From the NCBI RefSeq assembly GCF_002844395.1, contig NZ_CP025197.1:1302001-1366000 (forward strand): a stretch of 64,000 nucleotides of DNA, written 5' to 3'. The position numbers were made by a program, and so were the translations under genes. Shown here piece after piece: positions 17,130-26,340 of the stretch (the stretch's first letter is position 1; the number at the start of each line of letters is the position of its first letter). The stretch comes from Acetivibrio saccincola. GTDB lineage: Bacteria; Bacillota; Clostridia; Acetivibrionales; Acetivibrionaceae. The notes beneath the pieces were generated by a model. That model ran no database searches. It saw only the letters and a list, made by a program, of their open reading frames with translations, and was not told the DNA's origin.

Positions 17130-18053
17130 ATGCCGATTAAAATACCGGATGATTTGCCGGCTTTCGACATTTTAGTTAAAGAGAATATTTTTGTTATGGG
17201 GGAGCACAGGGCATTTCACCAGGACATCAGACCGCTTAAAATAGGCATTTTAAATCTTATGCCTACAAAAATTATAACAGAAACCCAACTATTGAGGCTT
17301 TTGGGTAATACTCCTTTGCAGGTTGATATAGTGCTTTTGCAGCCTAAAACTCATAAATCCAAAAACACGCCTGAGGAGCACCTTATCCAGTTCTACAAAA
17401 CTTTTGATATGGTTGAAGACCAAAAGTTTGACGGAATGATTATAACCGGTGCGCCTGTTGAGCATTTGTCCTTTGAAGAGGTAGACTACTGGGAAGAGCT
17501 GAAGGCTATTATGGAGTGGACAAAAGACAATGTAATGTCAACTCTTCACATATGCTGGGGAGCTCAGGCTGCTTTGTATTATCACTATGGTATTGAAAAA
17601 TATCTCCTGAATGAAAAAATGTTTGGGATTTTTAGTCATAGAATAACAAAAAACAATGTAAGGCTCACAAGAGGATTTGATGAAAATTTTAATGTACCCC
17701 ATTCAAGGCATGCTGAAACTAGGAGAGAAGATGTGGAAAAAATTGATGAGTTGGAGATATTGGCTGAATCTGAAGAAGCAGGTGTTTATTTGGTTGCTTC
17801 AAAGGATGGACGCAGGGTATTTGTTACAGGTCATCCTGAGTACGATGCTTTGACTTTAAAGACTGAATACGACAGGGATATACAAAGGGGACTTGATATT
17901 AAAGTTCCAAAAAATTATTTTCCTGATGATGATCCCAACAATATGCCAATAGTAACCTGGAGAGGGCATGCTAACCTTCTTTTCTCAAATTGGTTAAACT
18001 ACTATGTTTATCAGGAAACACCGTATGATTTAAGTAAAATCGGGAATAAATAA
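17130..18053 (+). CDS. metA: Homoserine O-acetyltransferase (MetA family)
   Basis: The enzyme activates L-homoserine with an acyl-CoA in the first committed step of methionine synthesis. The 307 residues match the MetA fold along their whole length. Catalytic Cys142 (HICWGAQAA), His235 and Glu237 (TGHPEYD) are present. Residue 111 is Glu ([11 protein letters not shown]). In characterised MetA proteins Glu at this position favours acetyl-CoA and Gly favours succinyl-CoA, so this is probably an acetyltransferase despite the frequent annotation as succinyltransferase. The gene is monocistronic, between a candidate promoter and a shared terminator. Confidence 0.95.
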   Translation: MPIKIPDDLPAFDILVKENIFVMGEHRAFHQDIRPLKIGILNLMPTKIITETQLLRLLGNTPLQVDIVLLQPKTHKSKNTPEEHLIQFYKTFDMVEDQKFDGMIITGAPVEHLSFEEVDYWEELKAIMEWTKDNVMSTLHICWGAQAALYYHYGIEKYLLNEKMFGIFSHRITKNNVRLTRGFDENFNVPHSRHAETRREDVEKIDELEILAESEEAGVYLVASKDGRRVFVTGHPEYDALTLKTEYDRDIQRGLDIKVPKNYFPDDDPNNMPIVTWRGHANLLFSNWLNYYVYQETPYDLSKIGNK

Positions 18054-18063
18054 AAACACAAAA

Positions 18064-18088
18064 AAAGTGGGGATTTTAACCCCACTTT
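18064..18088. terminator. Bidirectional terminator
   Basis: AAAGTGGGG (18064-18072) pairs with CCCCACTTT (18080-18088), with A and T tracts on both sides. It serves metA on the plus strand and the convergent polyprenyl synthase gene on the minus strand. Confidence 0.9.
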
Positions 18089-18096
18089 ATTATTTT

Positions 18097-19188
18097 TTAT
18101 AAATTCCTGTTAATCATAAAATCAGCCCAGCTAAGTAAAAGTTCTTTATATTTTGAGTCTTCCACGGCATCAATTTTCGGAAGGGCTTTTTGTATGTATT
18201 TTTGAGCAAGCATTTTTGTGTGCTCTATTCCATTTAACTCATGGAAAAGACTTTTTACCTTTTCAACATCATCTTCTCCGGCATCTTTATTTCCTAATAC
18301 ATTGAGTATGAGATTTTTCTGTTCTTCATTTGCATTTTTAAGGGATTCTAAAACTATAGTTGTCTTTTTTCCCTCTCTTATGTCAGACCCAATAGGTTTT
18401 CCAAGAAGTTTTTCATCCCCGGTAATGCCCAGTATATCATCCTGAAGCTGGAATGCAATTCCGCAGTTGGTTGCAAAATCCTTTAATGCTGTAACCTGTG
18501 GGTCATTAATATCAGATGTCCCTTTACCAATCATTCCCCCTGCCAGTGCAGAGAAACCGTATAATACCCCGGTTTTACCCCAAAGCATATCTATTACATC
18601 ATCCTGGGAAAACTTCTCAGTATCTTTGCTATCTGTCATTCCCATTTGCACATCAACTGTTTCCCCATAAATGAGATTGCCGATAGCATAGGATTCCATA
18701 TATTTAATTATTTCCAGCGTAATATACGGGTCTACCCCCATTTTTGTAGTTGTTTCTATAAGAAAAGTTACCGACCAGGCGTGCTGTATATCCCCGGCTA
18801 AAATTGCAATATTCCTTCCGTAATCTTCAGCCAGGCTGCCTTCTAAGTTTAAATCCCTTTTACCCGCACTTTCCATTAGTCGATGGACTGTAGGTTTTCC
18901 CCTTCTTAAACTGTCATTGTCAATTATATCGTCATGAACCAATGTCCAGGTATGAAAAAGCTCAACTGCTGCAGCTGCAGGTATTGCAATCCGTTCTTCC
19001 CCGCCTAAACAGCCGCATGACATTATAAGGACACCAGGTCTCAGGCGTTTTGCACTTCTGTATATATAGCTTGTTACTGCGTCATGTATGTGCTTTGGTC
19101 TGAAGTATTTTTGAACTTCGCTGCTTTTCATGTACTCTACCAGCTGTTGTTCTTTCTCCTTTAAAAATTCCATTAATTTAGCACTCAA
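18097..19188 (-). CDS. Polyprenyl diphosphate synthase
   Basis: This is a trans-isoprenyl diphosphate synthase that extends allylic diphosphates with isopentenyl diphosphate, giving quinone side chains or carotenoid/lipid precursors. The two Asp-rich metal-binding motifs are present: DDIIDND (86-92) followed by RRGKPT, and DDILG (250-254) followed by GDEKLLGKPIGSDIREGKKT. At 363 residues it is longer than typical FPP synthases (about 300). The residues before the first motif include Thr and His rather than bulky aromatics (FHTWTLVHDD), suggesting a medium or long chain product, but the chain length cannot be read with confidence. An AGGAGG-like site precedes ATG 19188. Confidence 0.9.
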   Translation of the reverse strand: MSAKLMEFLKEKEQQLVEYMKSSEVQKYFRPKHIHDAVTSYIYRSAKRLRPGVLIMSCGCLGGEERIAIPAAAAVELFHTWTLVHDDIIDNDSLRRGKPTVHRLMESAGKRDLNLEGSLAEDYGRNIAILAGDIQHAWSVTFLIETTTKMGVDPYITLEIIKYMESYAIGNLIYGETVDVQMGMTDSKDTEKFSQDDVIDMLWGKTGVLYGFSALAGGMIGKGTSDINDPQVTALKDFATNCGIAFQLQDDILGITGDEKLLGKPIGSDIREGKKTTIVLESLKNANEEQKNLILNVLGNKDAGEDDVEKVKSLFHELNGIEHTKMLAQKYIQKALPKIDAVEDSKYKELLLSWADFMINRNL

Positions 19189-19351
19189 TAAAAAAACCTC
19201 CTAATATTTAATTGTTTTAAAACACAGCTATTAATACACCAGCTAAAAAACACTTATAAAAAATTCAATTGAAAACATGGTTTTTTATATCTTATCTTAA
19301 ATAGTTTATAATATTAATCTATATCAGGCAAGAGTGGGTATTTTTTTATGA

Positions 19352-19380
19352 TTGACCACATAAAAAGAATATGGTATATT
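19352..19380 (+). promoter_or_regulatory. Promoter of the MarR-RND operon
   Basis: TTGACC (19352-19357), a 17-bp spacer and TATATT (19375-19380) form a strong SigA-type promoter. The MarR palindrome begins 9 bp downstream of the -10 box. Confidence 0.7.
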
Positions 19381-19389
19381 ATAATAATA

Positions 19390-19414
19390 AAATAGTTATG
19401 AATCATAACTATTT
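19390..19414. promoter_or_regulatory. Palindromic operator, probable MarR binding site
   Basis: AAATAGTTATGA (19390-19401) and TCATAACTATTT (19403-19414) are perfectly complementary 12-bp arms around one base. The site overlaps the expected transcription start. This is the classic position for an autorepressing MarR protein, encoded 87 bp downstream. Confidence 0.75.
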
Positions 19415-19500
19415 AAAAATCATACCTATTAAGGTAGATTTTTTTTAAATCCTCAGAGTATATTTTATAGCAGGATATATTGTATATAGGGAGGAGAAGA

Positions 19501-19935
19501 ATGAGCAGAAGACTTTTAATAGAAAACTACATAACACTTTTGCCTATGCTTTATAGAACTTTTTTTAGGGATTTTCCAAACTGTGGGGTAACAAGATTGC
19601 AAATGAAGCTTTTATACTACTTAAAAGTTGAAGGCGGAAAGCCGATGAACTATTATGCGAAAAAAATTATGGTTTCAAAACCTAACATGTCTGTTTTAGC
19701 TGAAAAAATGATAAATGAGGGCTTTGTTAAAAAGGAGAGTCTTGAAAGGGATAGGAGGGTATCTACACTTAAACTTACCGAAAAGGGGGAAGATTTTCTT
19801 AGTGAAGAAATGAATAAATTTACAAATCATCTCTTAGATAAACTTTCTATTTTTACAGATGAAGAAGTAGAACGTTTAAATGAAATGATAGAAGAAATAA
19901 AAGGTATGTTTTCAAGAGTTGTAGATAACAATTAA
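19501..19935 (+). CDS. MarR family transcriptional regulator
   Basis: The 144-residue protein starts at ATG 19501 after GGGAGGAG; an in-frame TTG at 19480 lies upstream of that site. It has the winged-helix core of the family: recognition region KKIMVSKPNMSVLAEKMI, then the wing FVKKESLERDRRVSTLKLTEKG with the conserved DxR motif. Terminal helices form the dimer interface. It is the first gene of an operon with an RND adaptor and permease, and a perfect palindrome sits at its promoter. Autorepression relieved by an efflux substrate or ligand is the likely logic; the ligand cannot be read from sequence. Confidence 0.9.
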   Translation: MSRRLLIENYITLLPMLYRTFFRDFPNCGVTRLQMKLLYYLKVEGGKPMNYYAKKIMVSKPNMSVLAEKMINEGFVKKESLERDRRVSTLKLTEKGEDFLSEEMNKFTNHLLDKLSIFTDEEVERLNEMIEEIKGMFSRVVDNN

Positions 19936-19943
19936 TTAAAAAC

Positions 19944-20090
19944 AGTATTTATTTAGTTAAAAGTAGTATTTAATATTAAAAGCAGTATTTAATTAAGGGC
20001 AATATTTAACTAAGAGCGGTATTTAATTAAGGGCGGTATTTATTTAAAAACAGTAAATTAAAAAAAACAGCAGTTAATAAGAAAGCAGTT
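19944..20090. repeat. Degenerate 17-20 bp tandem repeats
   Basis: About seven imperfect copies resembling AAAAGCAGTATTTAATTA fill the spacer between marR and the adaptor gene. There is no coding potential. They may reflect replication slippage. Confidence 0.65.
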
Positions 20091-20122
20091 GATAAAATGT
20101 CTCAACACAAGGAGGAATTTTT

Positions 20123-21358
20123 ATGAAACGTAGAATTTTAGCGGTGCTTGCCACTTTTGCTTTATTGATAACGGCAGGGTGCAGCACTTCAGCATCAAAT
20201 GAGGATGCAATAGAGGAAGAAAGAGCTATAACAGTTAGTGTGGATTATATTAAAAAAACAGACATAGAGAAGACCCAGACGGTGACGGGGCAGGCAAAGC
20301 CTATAAAGGAAGTGAACGTTATCCCTAAACTTCCGGGGAAAGTTTCAGAAGTTTATGTGAGTTTAGGAGATGAAGTTAAAGAGGGTCAGACGCTTTTTAC
20401 AATTGATGATAAGGAAATAAAATTACAGCTTGCACAGGCAGAAGCAGCTGTAAATGTTGCAAAGGCAAATGTCAAAAGGGCAGAGGGCGGGGCGTTAGAA
20501 CTTCAAATGACCCAGCTTGAGTCGGCTTTTAAAAGTGCAGAAATTAATTTAAATGATGCACAAAAAATGTACGATGATGTAAAAATATTATATGAAAACG
20601 GAATGGCTTCAAAACAAGACCTTGACAGGGCTAAATCAGGATATGAACTTGCAAAGGAACAGTTTGAAACTGCAAAATCCGCTTTAGAGTTGACGGAGTC
20701 ACGAATTAATAAAGAAAATATAGAGACAGCACAAGCCCAGTTAAAACAGGCGAAAGCTTCATATAATCTTGCTAAGACACAGCTTGAAAATACAGTTGTA
20801 ACTTCACCTGCAGACGGATATATTTCATCATTAAATGTAAATGAAGGGGAAATCACATCAGGTGCTGTTCCTGCAGCTACAATAGTGGATATATCCACCG
20901 TTGTTGTAGAAGTTAACATTGTGGAAAATATAGTAAACAAAATAAAAGTTGGGGATGAGTATCCTGTTTATATAGAATCTGTGAAGAAAGAGCCTTTTTT
21001 GGGTAAGGTTATAAGCATAAGTCCAAATGTGGACCCTATGACCCAGTCATACCGTACAAGAATTGAAGTACCAAATGAAGACGGGGCAATTAAAGGCGGT
21101 ATGTCAGCTAAAGTGGAAATAGCTGTTGAGGCAAAAGAAAACATACTGGCAGTTCCCGTTGAATGTGTTGTAAGTGAAGGCGGAAAGAGTTATATTTACG
21201 TTGTAGAAGAAGACAGGGCTGTCAAAAAAGAAGTTACAACCGGCATATCCAATGAAGAATTTATAGAGATAAGCGGGGACATAAAAGAGGGCAGCCAGGT
21301 TGTTGTAAAAGGTCAGAATTTCTTAAGTGACAATTCTAAAGTAATTGTGGCAGAATAA
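20123..21358 (+). CDS. RND efflux adaptor (membrane fusion lipoprotein)
   Basis: The 411-residue protein starts with a lipoprotein signal (lipobox LITAGC, Cys20). The barrel-sandwich/lipoyl half (VIPKLPGKVSEVYVSLGDEV, about 60-90), an alpha hairpin (about 100-215), the second lipoyl half (SPADGYISSLNVNEGE) and a beta-barrel plus membrane-proximal domain follow. In a Gram-positive cell it is anchored on the outer face of the cytoplasmic membrane and stabilises the RND pump encoded next; no outer-membrane channel is expected. A strong AAGGAGG precedes ATG 20123. Confidence 0.93.
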   Translation: MKRRILAVLATFALLITAGCSTSASNEDAIEEERAITVSVDYIKKTDIEKTQTVTGQAKPIKEVNVIPKLPGKVSEVYVSLGDEVKEGQTLFTIDDKEIKLQLAQAEAAVNVAKANVKRAEGGALELQMTQLESAFKSAEINLNDAQKMYDDVKILYENGMASKQDLDRAKSGYELAKEQFETAKSALELTESRINKENIETAQAQLKQAKASYNLAKTQLENTVVTSPADGYISSLNVNEGEITSGAVPAATIVDISTVVVEVNIVENIVNKIKVGDEYPVYIESVKKEPFLGKVISISPNVDPMTQSYRTRIEVPNEDGAIKGGMSAKVEIAVEAKENILAVPVECVVSEGGKSYIYVVEEDRAVKKEVTTGISNEEFIEISGDIKEGSQVVVKGQNFLSDNSKVIVAE

Positions 21359-21445
21359 TTCTGACAGGGTAATTCTGACAGAATAATTCTGACCGGTGTA
21401 GTTCTGACAGAGTAATTCTGGAGTAATTGTGACAGCAAAAGATTA
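21350..21445. repeat. Degenerate TAATTCTGACAG repeats
   Basis: Five or six imperfect 15-bp copies of a TAATTCTGACAGRG unit fill the spacer between the adaptor and permease genes. The first copy overlaps the adaptor stop codon, so the array seems to have grown from coding sequence. Confidence 0.65.
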
Positions 21446-21464
21446 GGAAACGGAGTGATTTTTT

Positions 21465-24400
21465 GTGAATATATCAGAACTATCTGTAAGAAGACCTGTA
21501 ACCATTATAATGGTTATGCTTATGATAGTTGTATTCGGAGTGGTGTCATTTTTAAAGTCACCTATGGACCTTTTGCCAAGTATGATTATTCCCATGGCTG
21601 TTATTATGACTGAATATGAGGGCGTGGGTTCTCAAGAAGTGGAAAATTTTGTAACAAGACCGATAGAAAGTGCCGTATCAACGGTTAGTAATATGAAAAG
21701 CGTAAGCTCCCAGTCATCAGAGGGTTCTTCCATTGTAATTGTTGAGTTTAATGATGGTACAGATATGGATTTTGCAGCTTTGGATTTGAGAGAAAGAATA
21801 GATATGATTAAAGAATTTTTACCTGACGGGGCATCAAACCCCATGGTTATTAAAATAAATCCGGATATGCTGCCCATAGCACAAATAGGGGTTTCCTCTG
21901 CAGGTAAAAGTGAGGCGGAGCTTAAAAGTTATGTAGAAAACAACATAAAAAACCGCATAGAGAGAATTGAGGGAGTGGCATCTGTTAGCCTTAGCGGGGG
22001 ACTTACACAAGAGATAATTGTCAATATGGACAAAACAAAAATGGAAAATTATAAATTGTCAATTAACCAGGTAGCATCCACCCTCCAAATGGAAAATATA
22101 AATTTGCCTTCAGGTGTGGTGGAACATGGTGACAGAAAACTCAACGTCAGAAGCAAAGGGGAATTTAATTCCATTAAAGAAATAGAAAATATACCAATAG
22201 TCCTGCCCCAGGGAAGCATTATATACATAAGGGATATTGCAACGGTGGAAGAGGGATATAAGGAGAAGTCATCCATAAACAGGATGGACGGGGAAGACTG
22301 TATTGGTCTTACAATACAAAAAGAAGCGACGGCAAACACCCTAGAAGTTACAAAACGCATAAAAAGGGAAATTAATAATATCATTGAAGAATATGAGGAT
22401 ATAAATATAGAAATTGCTTTTGACCAGGGCATATTTGTTGAGCAGTCTATAAACGGTGTTATACAAAACGGAATAATAGGTGCTCTCCTTGCTATGCTTA
22501 TATTGTTTTTATTCCTGAAAAACTTAAGACCCACCCTGGTAATTGCAATATCTATTCCAATATCTGTAATATCAACTTTTATTCTTCTTTACCTATCAAA
22601 TACAACATTAAATATGATTTCAATGAGCGGTCTTGCCCTTGGTGTGGGAATGATGGTGGATAACGCCATTGTTGTACTGGAAAGTATTTATAGGCACAGA
22701 AGGGAAGGAAAAAGCAGGATTGAAGCAGCATTAACAGGGACAAAGGAAGTTGGGGGTGCAATAATCGCATCAACCCTTACAACGGTGGTTGTGTTTGTTC
22801 CCATAGTATTTACAGAAGGGCTAGCATCAGAAATTTTTAAAGAAATGGCTCTTACTGTGACTTTTTCACTCCTTGCTTCTTTGGCTGTTGCCTTAACTAT
22901 AGTGCCAATGCTGAGTTCAAAAATGCTGCATATATCAAACGGCAAAGGAAAAAGTTCTTTTTACTCTAAGATAGTTGACAAATGGGATAAGGTAATCAAC
23001 GGGTTGGACAACATTTACAGGGTAGCACTAAAGGGCGTACTTAATTCAAGGCTCATTACCATTATTGTCACAATTGTTATTTCAGGAGCTTCCATTGCAA
23101 CTCTTTATTTTGTAGGAACAGAGTTTATTCCTGATACAGACCAGGGTTTGTTTACTGTGAGCATAGATATGGGTGAAGGGGTTGTGCTTGAAGAAACAGA
23201 TGAAGTGGTAAAAAAAGTTGAAGAAATAATTGAAAAAATCCCTGAAGTGGAAATTGTATTTGCCACAGTAGGGGGAAGCTCCAGTAATGTTATGTCCTTA
23301 GGGACAGAATCAAGCAGTGCTTCCGTTGACGTTACATTAAAACCTCTTTCAGAGCGCTCAAAAAGCACAAGTGAGATAGTGGAAATGGTAAGAAAAGAAG
23401 TGGCTAAAATCCCGGGAGCAGATATTACAGTAAGGAATGCAGGTATGGATATGCTGTCTATGATGGGAAGTGCTATTTCTGTACAGATATATGGGGATGA
23501 TTTGGGTGAACTTGCAAAAATAGCATCTGAAGTGGAGGAAATTGTAGAAAGTGTTGAGGGAACCAGACAGGTGGAGACCAGCGTTTCAAAAGGAAGGCTT
23601 GAAGCTGGGGTATATGTTAACAGGGATAAGGCTTCTATGTACGGACTTTCAACTATACAGGTTGCATCTGCAATAAGCACCGCCCTCCAAGGTCAGGTGG
23701 CTACACGATACAGGATTGGCGGAAATGAAATTGATGTAAGGGTGAAATTTCCTGATGAAGTTACCAAAACCTATCAAAGCCTGAATAACATTAGTGTGTT
23801 AAGTCCTTTAGGCGTTAATGTCCCTTTAGGGGAGGTTGTGGAAATAAAATTAGAAGAAGGTCCCATTAACATAACCAGAAGAAATCAGACCAGGTATGTA
23901 ACCGTTAATGCGGATCTTTACGGAAGAGATTTGGGAAGTGTAAATGCTGAAATACAGGAAAAATTAAATGAGCTAAAACTCCCTGACGGATACTATACCC
24001 AATTAGGCGGGGAGAACGAGCAGATGGTGGAATCCTTTGAGAGTCTTGGAAAGGCATTATTGCTGTCAATTTTACTGATATATATGGTGATGGCAGCACA
24101 GTTTGAATCTCTTTCCCAGCCATTTATAATAATGTTTTCAGTACCCCTTGCTTTTTCAGGTGCGGTACTTGGGCTGTTTATTACCGGAAGGACTTTAAAC
24201 GTAGCGTCATTTATAGGTGTTATAATGCTTGCAGGTATAGTGGTAAACAATGCAATACTCCTTGTTGACTATATAAACAATCTGAGAGAAAGCGGCATGG
24301 AAAGGGATGAAGCAATACTAAAAGCAGGTCCGACAAGGTTAAGACCTATACTTATGACCACCTTGACAACAATTTTAGGATTGGTACCCCTTGCTCTAGG

Positions 24401-24569
24401 AATAGGTGAAGGGGCAGAAATACAGGCGCCTCTTGCCACCGTGGTGATGTTTGGTCTTGCGCTGTCAACACTGCTCACTCTTTTGATTATACCGGTTATA
24501 TATACGCTATTTGATGATTTGGCAAGAAAGGTGAAAGGTAAGAAGCTGGAAGTTGAAAGTGGGATGTGA
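21465..24569 (+). CDS. RND efflux permease (AcrB/SwrC-like)
   Basis: The product is a 1034-residue proton-driven exporter of the HAE1/AcrB superfamily. It opens with the family signature SVRRPVTIIMVMLMIVVFGV. It has the usual 12 transmembrane helices split 1+5/1+5 around two large extracytoplasmic loops, the TM4 region GLALGVGMMVDNAIVVLE containing the paired proton-relay Asp, and the second-half equivalent GVIMLAGIVVNNAILLVDYI. Gram-positive relatives such as SwrC of Bacillus subtilis export surfactin-like lipopeptides or drugs; the substrate here is unknown. It is the third gene of the MarR operon. Its last codons lie inside a heptameric repeat array that runs on past the stop. Confidence 0.95.
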   Translation: MNISELSVRRPVTIIMVMLMIVVFGVVSFLKSPMDLLPSMIIPMAVIMTEYEGVGSQEVENFVTRPIESAVSTVSNMKSVSSQSSEGSSIVIVEFNDGTDMDFAALDLRERIDMIKEFLPDGASNPMVIKINPDMLPIAQIGVSSAGKSEAELKSYVENNIKNRIERIEGVASVSLSGGLTQEIIVNMDKTKMENYKLSINQVASTLQMENINLPSGVVEHGDRKLNVRSKGEFNSIKEIENIPIVLPQGSIIYIRDIATVEEGYKEKSSINRMDGEDCIGLTIQKEATANTLEVTKRIKREINNIIEEYEDINIEIAFDQGIFVEQSINGVIQNGIIGALLAMLILFLFLKNLRPTLVIAISIPISVISTFILLYLSNTTLNMISMSGLALGVGMMVDNAIVVLESIYRHRREGKSRIEAALTGTKEVGGAIIASTLTTVVVFVPIVFTEGLASEIFKEMALTVTFSLLASLAVALTIVPMLSSKMLHISNGKGKSSFYSKIVDKWDKVINGLDNIYRVALKGVLNSRLITIIVTIVISGASIATLYFVGTEFIPDTDQGLFTVSIDMGEGVVLEETDEVVKKVEEIIEKIPEVEIVFATVGGSSSNVMSLGTESSSASVDVTLKPLSERSKSTSEIVEMVRKEVAKIPGADITVRNAGMDMLSMMGSAISVQIYGDDLGELAKIASEVEEIVESVEGTRQVETSVSKGRLEAGVYVNRDKASMYGLSTIQVASAISTALQGQVATRYRIGGNEIDVRVKFPDEVTKTYQSLNNISVLSPLGVNVPLGEVVEIKLEEGPINITRRNQTRYVTVNADLYGRDLGSVNAEIQEKLNELKLPDGYYTQLGGENEQMVESFESLGKALLLSILLIYMVMAAQFESLSQPFIIMFSVPLAFSGAVLGLFITGRTLNVASFIGVIMLAGIVVNNAILLVDYINNLRESGMERDEAILKAGPTRLRPILMTTLTTILGLVPLALGIGEGAEIQAPLATVVMFGLALSTLLTLLIIPVIYTLFDDLARKVKGKKLEVESGM

Positions 24570-24800
24570 GAAGCGGGAAGCGAGAGGAGAAGTGGGAAGA
24601 GTGGGGCTAGAGGTGGGAAGTGAGAGGTGGGGCTCCAACCTCTAGCCTCCAACCTCTCACCTCTAATTTCTAACCTCCAATTTCTAACCTCCAACTTCTA
24701 ATTTCTAACCTCCAATTTCTAACCTCCAACTTCTAATTTCTAACCTCCAATTTCTAACCTCCAACTTCTAATTTCTAATTTCCAATTTCTAATCTTACCT
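24542..24800. repeat. Heptamer-based repeat array with purine and pyrimidine halves
   Basis: From 24542 the sequence is built of 7-bp units of the type GAAGYKG, purine-rich up to about 24632 and then mirrored as pyrimidine-rich units such as TCTAACC and TCCAATT. Within the right half a 35-bp unit (five heptamers) is repeated perfectly three times at 24662-24696, 24697-24731 and 24732-24766, with a fourth partial copy. The left half encodes the end of the permease, including its stop codon. The halves can form an imperfect long hairpin between two convergent genes. Confidence 0.8.
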
Positions 24801-24801
24801 T

Positions 24802-26160
24802 CTAAACTATTTTGCGGCATTCCAAATAAAATCTTTTTTCTTCAGCTTCTCCCATGGAAAAAGACTTCCTTGGCAGCACGCCTTCTAATATTACCGTTTT
24901 AAATAAATCATGTTTGCTCATTGCAGGAAGATAAAAGCCTATATTGCCTTCTTTAGAGCCAAGTTTTGTAACAACATCTTCACCATGTATATAATCAATC
25001 CTGACTTTTTCATTTTGTTCAATAAAGCTGTCTAAAAAGCTCTGAAGAGTTCCTGTTTCTATGTTGTGGCTTGGATTTTTTACCTCAATTACACCATACC
25101 CTTCAGATGTGACAAACCCAAAGGTGTGGACTGAGGTGTTTTGGGAAGATTCTTTAATTTTTTTATTGACCATATCCAATGAGTCAAGCTTTTCAAAAGT
25201 AACTTCTGAATTATTGTAAAAATTCTTCATACTTTCAAAAATGTCCTTGGTGTCAATGTTGAATACCACCCTGTGAATAGGCTCAAAAGTTATTCCTTCA
25301 TCATGGACATTGGAAAGTTCAACCAAGGCAAACCTGGCAGGATGATTTTTAATTTCATCTTCTGACAAATTCTTTTTTATAATTTCCCAATGGCCTTTTG
25401 CAGATGCCAAAGAGTGGTTTCCATCCCCAACGGCAAAAAGAAGAACGCCTTTGTCATCTCCAACCTGGTATTTGGATTTAAAAGCAGAAGGGTCTGAAAG
25501 TTTCTCCAAAGCACTGATTATATTTGAAAGAACTTCCTTATCATCAATCTTGTATCCTTTTATATGCCCCCCGGATGCCATAAGCTCAAAATCATATACT
25601 TTTTCAAAATCCCCAACCTTTTCTGCAAGTGGTTCTATTACAGTTTTTTCAGGGTCGTCAATGAGAACCATTACATGAGGAAGTTCTAATGTAGCATTTT
25701 TTCTGATTTTTATTCTCGGAGGAAGACGGTCTATAACCGTACCTTCAGTGGCTCTTACAAGAGTCTGGGATCCTTTATTGTAATCGTATTTTTCAAGATC
25801 TATTGCTAAAATAAGACCTTTTCTTGATTCTGCATGGGTAGTTTTTCTATCAACAAAAATCATACAAGGCCCATGGGAAGTTAAAATATTTTTTTCAATA
25901 TATTCTTTCATTGTGTCATTGATTTTTTTTATTCTGTCTTCACCATTTTCCTCTTCAAGATAGACTTCAGGAAATATTAAGTGGTAAGTTGAGGGTTTAT
26001 CTTTGGTTTTTTTCTCAACCTCCTGCCAATACTCCGGTTCAGAAGTATACTGGTCACATGCAACTACCGCCCATGCTTCCATATCCGTGCCCTGTTTTGG
26101 CAACAATATCTCCGGTACAAGAACACCAATTTTTTCACTATAAATTCTAGAATTTAACAT
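24802..26160 (-). CDS. DUF1015 family protein
   Basis: The 452-residue cytoplasmic protein matches DUF1015 along its length. Conserved-looking elements include WAVVACDQYTSEPEYW near the N-terminus, an MVLIDDPE segment, and VGDGNHSLASAKGHWE, whose Asp-Gly-Asn-His motif could be catalytic or metal-binding. The biochemical function of DUF1015 is not established; members sometimes lie near serine metabolism genes, but not here. AGGCAGGTGT precedes ATG 26160. It is convergent with the RND operon, with the heptamer array between them serving as the only terminator-like structure. Confidence 0.88.
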   Translation of the reverse strand: MLNSRIYSEKIGVLVPEILLPKQGTDMEAWAVVACDQYTSEPEYWQEVEKKTKDKPSTYHLIFPEVYLEEENGEDRIKKINDTMKEYIEKNILTSHGPCMIFVDRKTTHAESRKGLILAIDLEKYDYNKGSQTLVRATEGTVIDRLPPRIKIRKNATLELPHVMVLIDDPEKTVIEPLAEKVGDFEKVYDFELMASGGHIKGYKIDDKEVLSNIISALEKLSDPSAFKSKYQVGDDKGVLLFAVGDGNHSLASAKGHWEIIKKNLSEDEIKNHPARFALVELSNVHDEGITFEPIHRVVFNIDTKDIFESMKNFYNNSEVTFEKLDSLDMVNKKIKESSQNTSVHTFGFVTSEGYGVIEVKNPSHNIETGTLQSFLDSFIEQNEKVRIDYIHGEDVVTKLGSKEGNIGFYLPAMSKHDLFKTVILEGVLPRKSFSMGEAEEKRFYLECRKIV

Positions 26161-26340
26161 TTTTACACCTGCCTCACAAATATCTATTTTTAAACTATAT
26201 AAAAATTATATAACGAATAAATTCTATACGAATATGTAAATTAAGTCAAACTGCAAGATGCGTATTATTTTAAATATTATTGAAATAATAAAATTATGAT
26301 AATTATTTTGAAAAAAATTATATTATATGAGAGGTGACAA

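Noticed and set aside
24269-24694. 141-codon minus-strand frame through the heptamer array
   Set aside because: It is antisense to the conserved end of the RND permease, and the rest is repeat sequence.
24662-24766. Three perfect 35-bp repeats resembling a short CRISPR array
   Set aside because: There are no unique spacers. The units are contiguous and made of 7-bp sub-repeats, and no cas gene is present.
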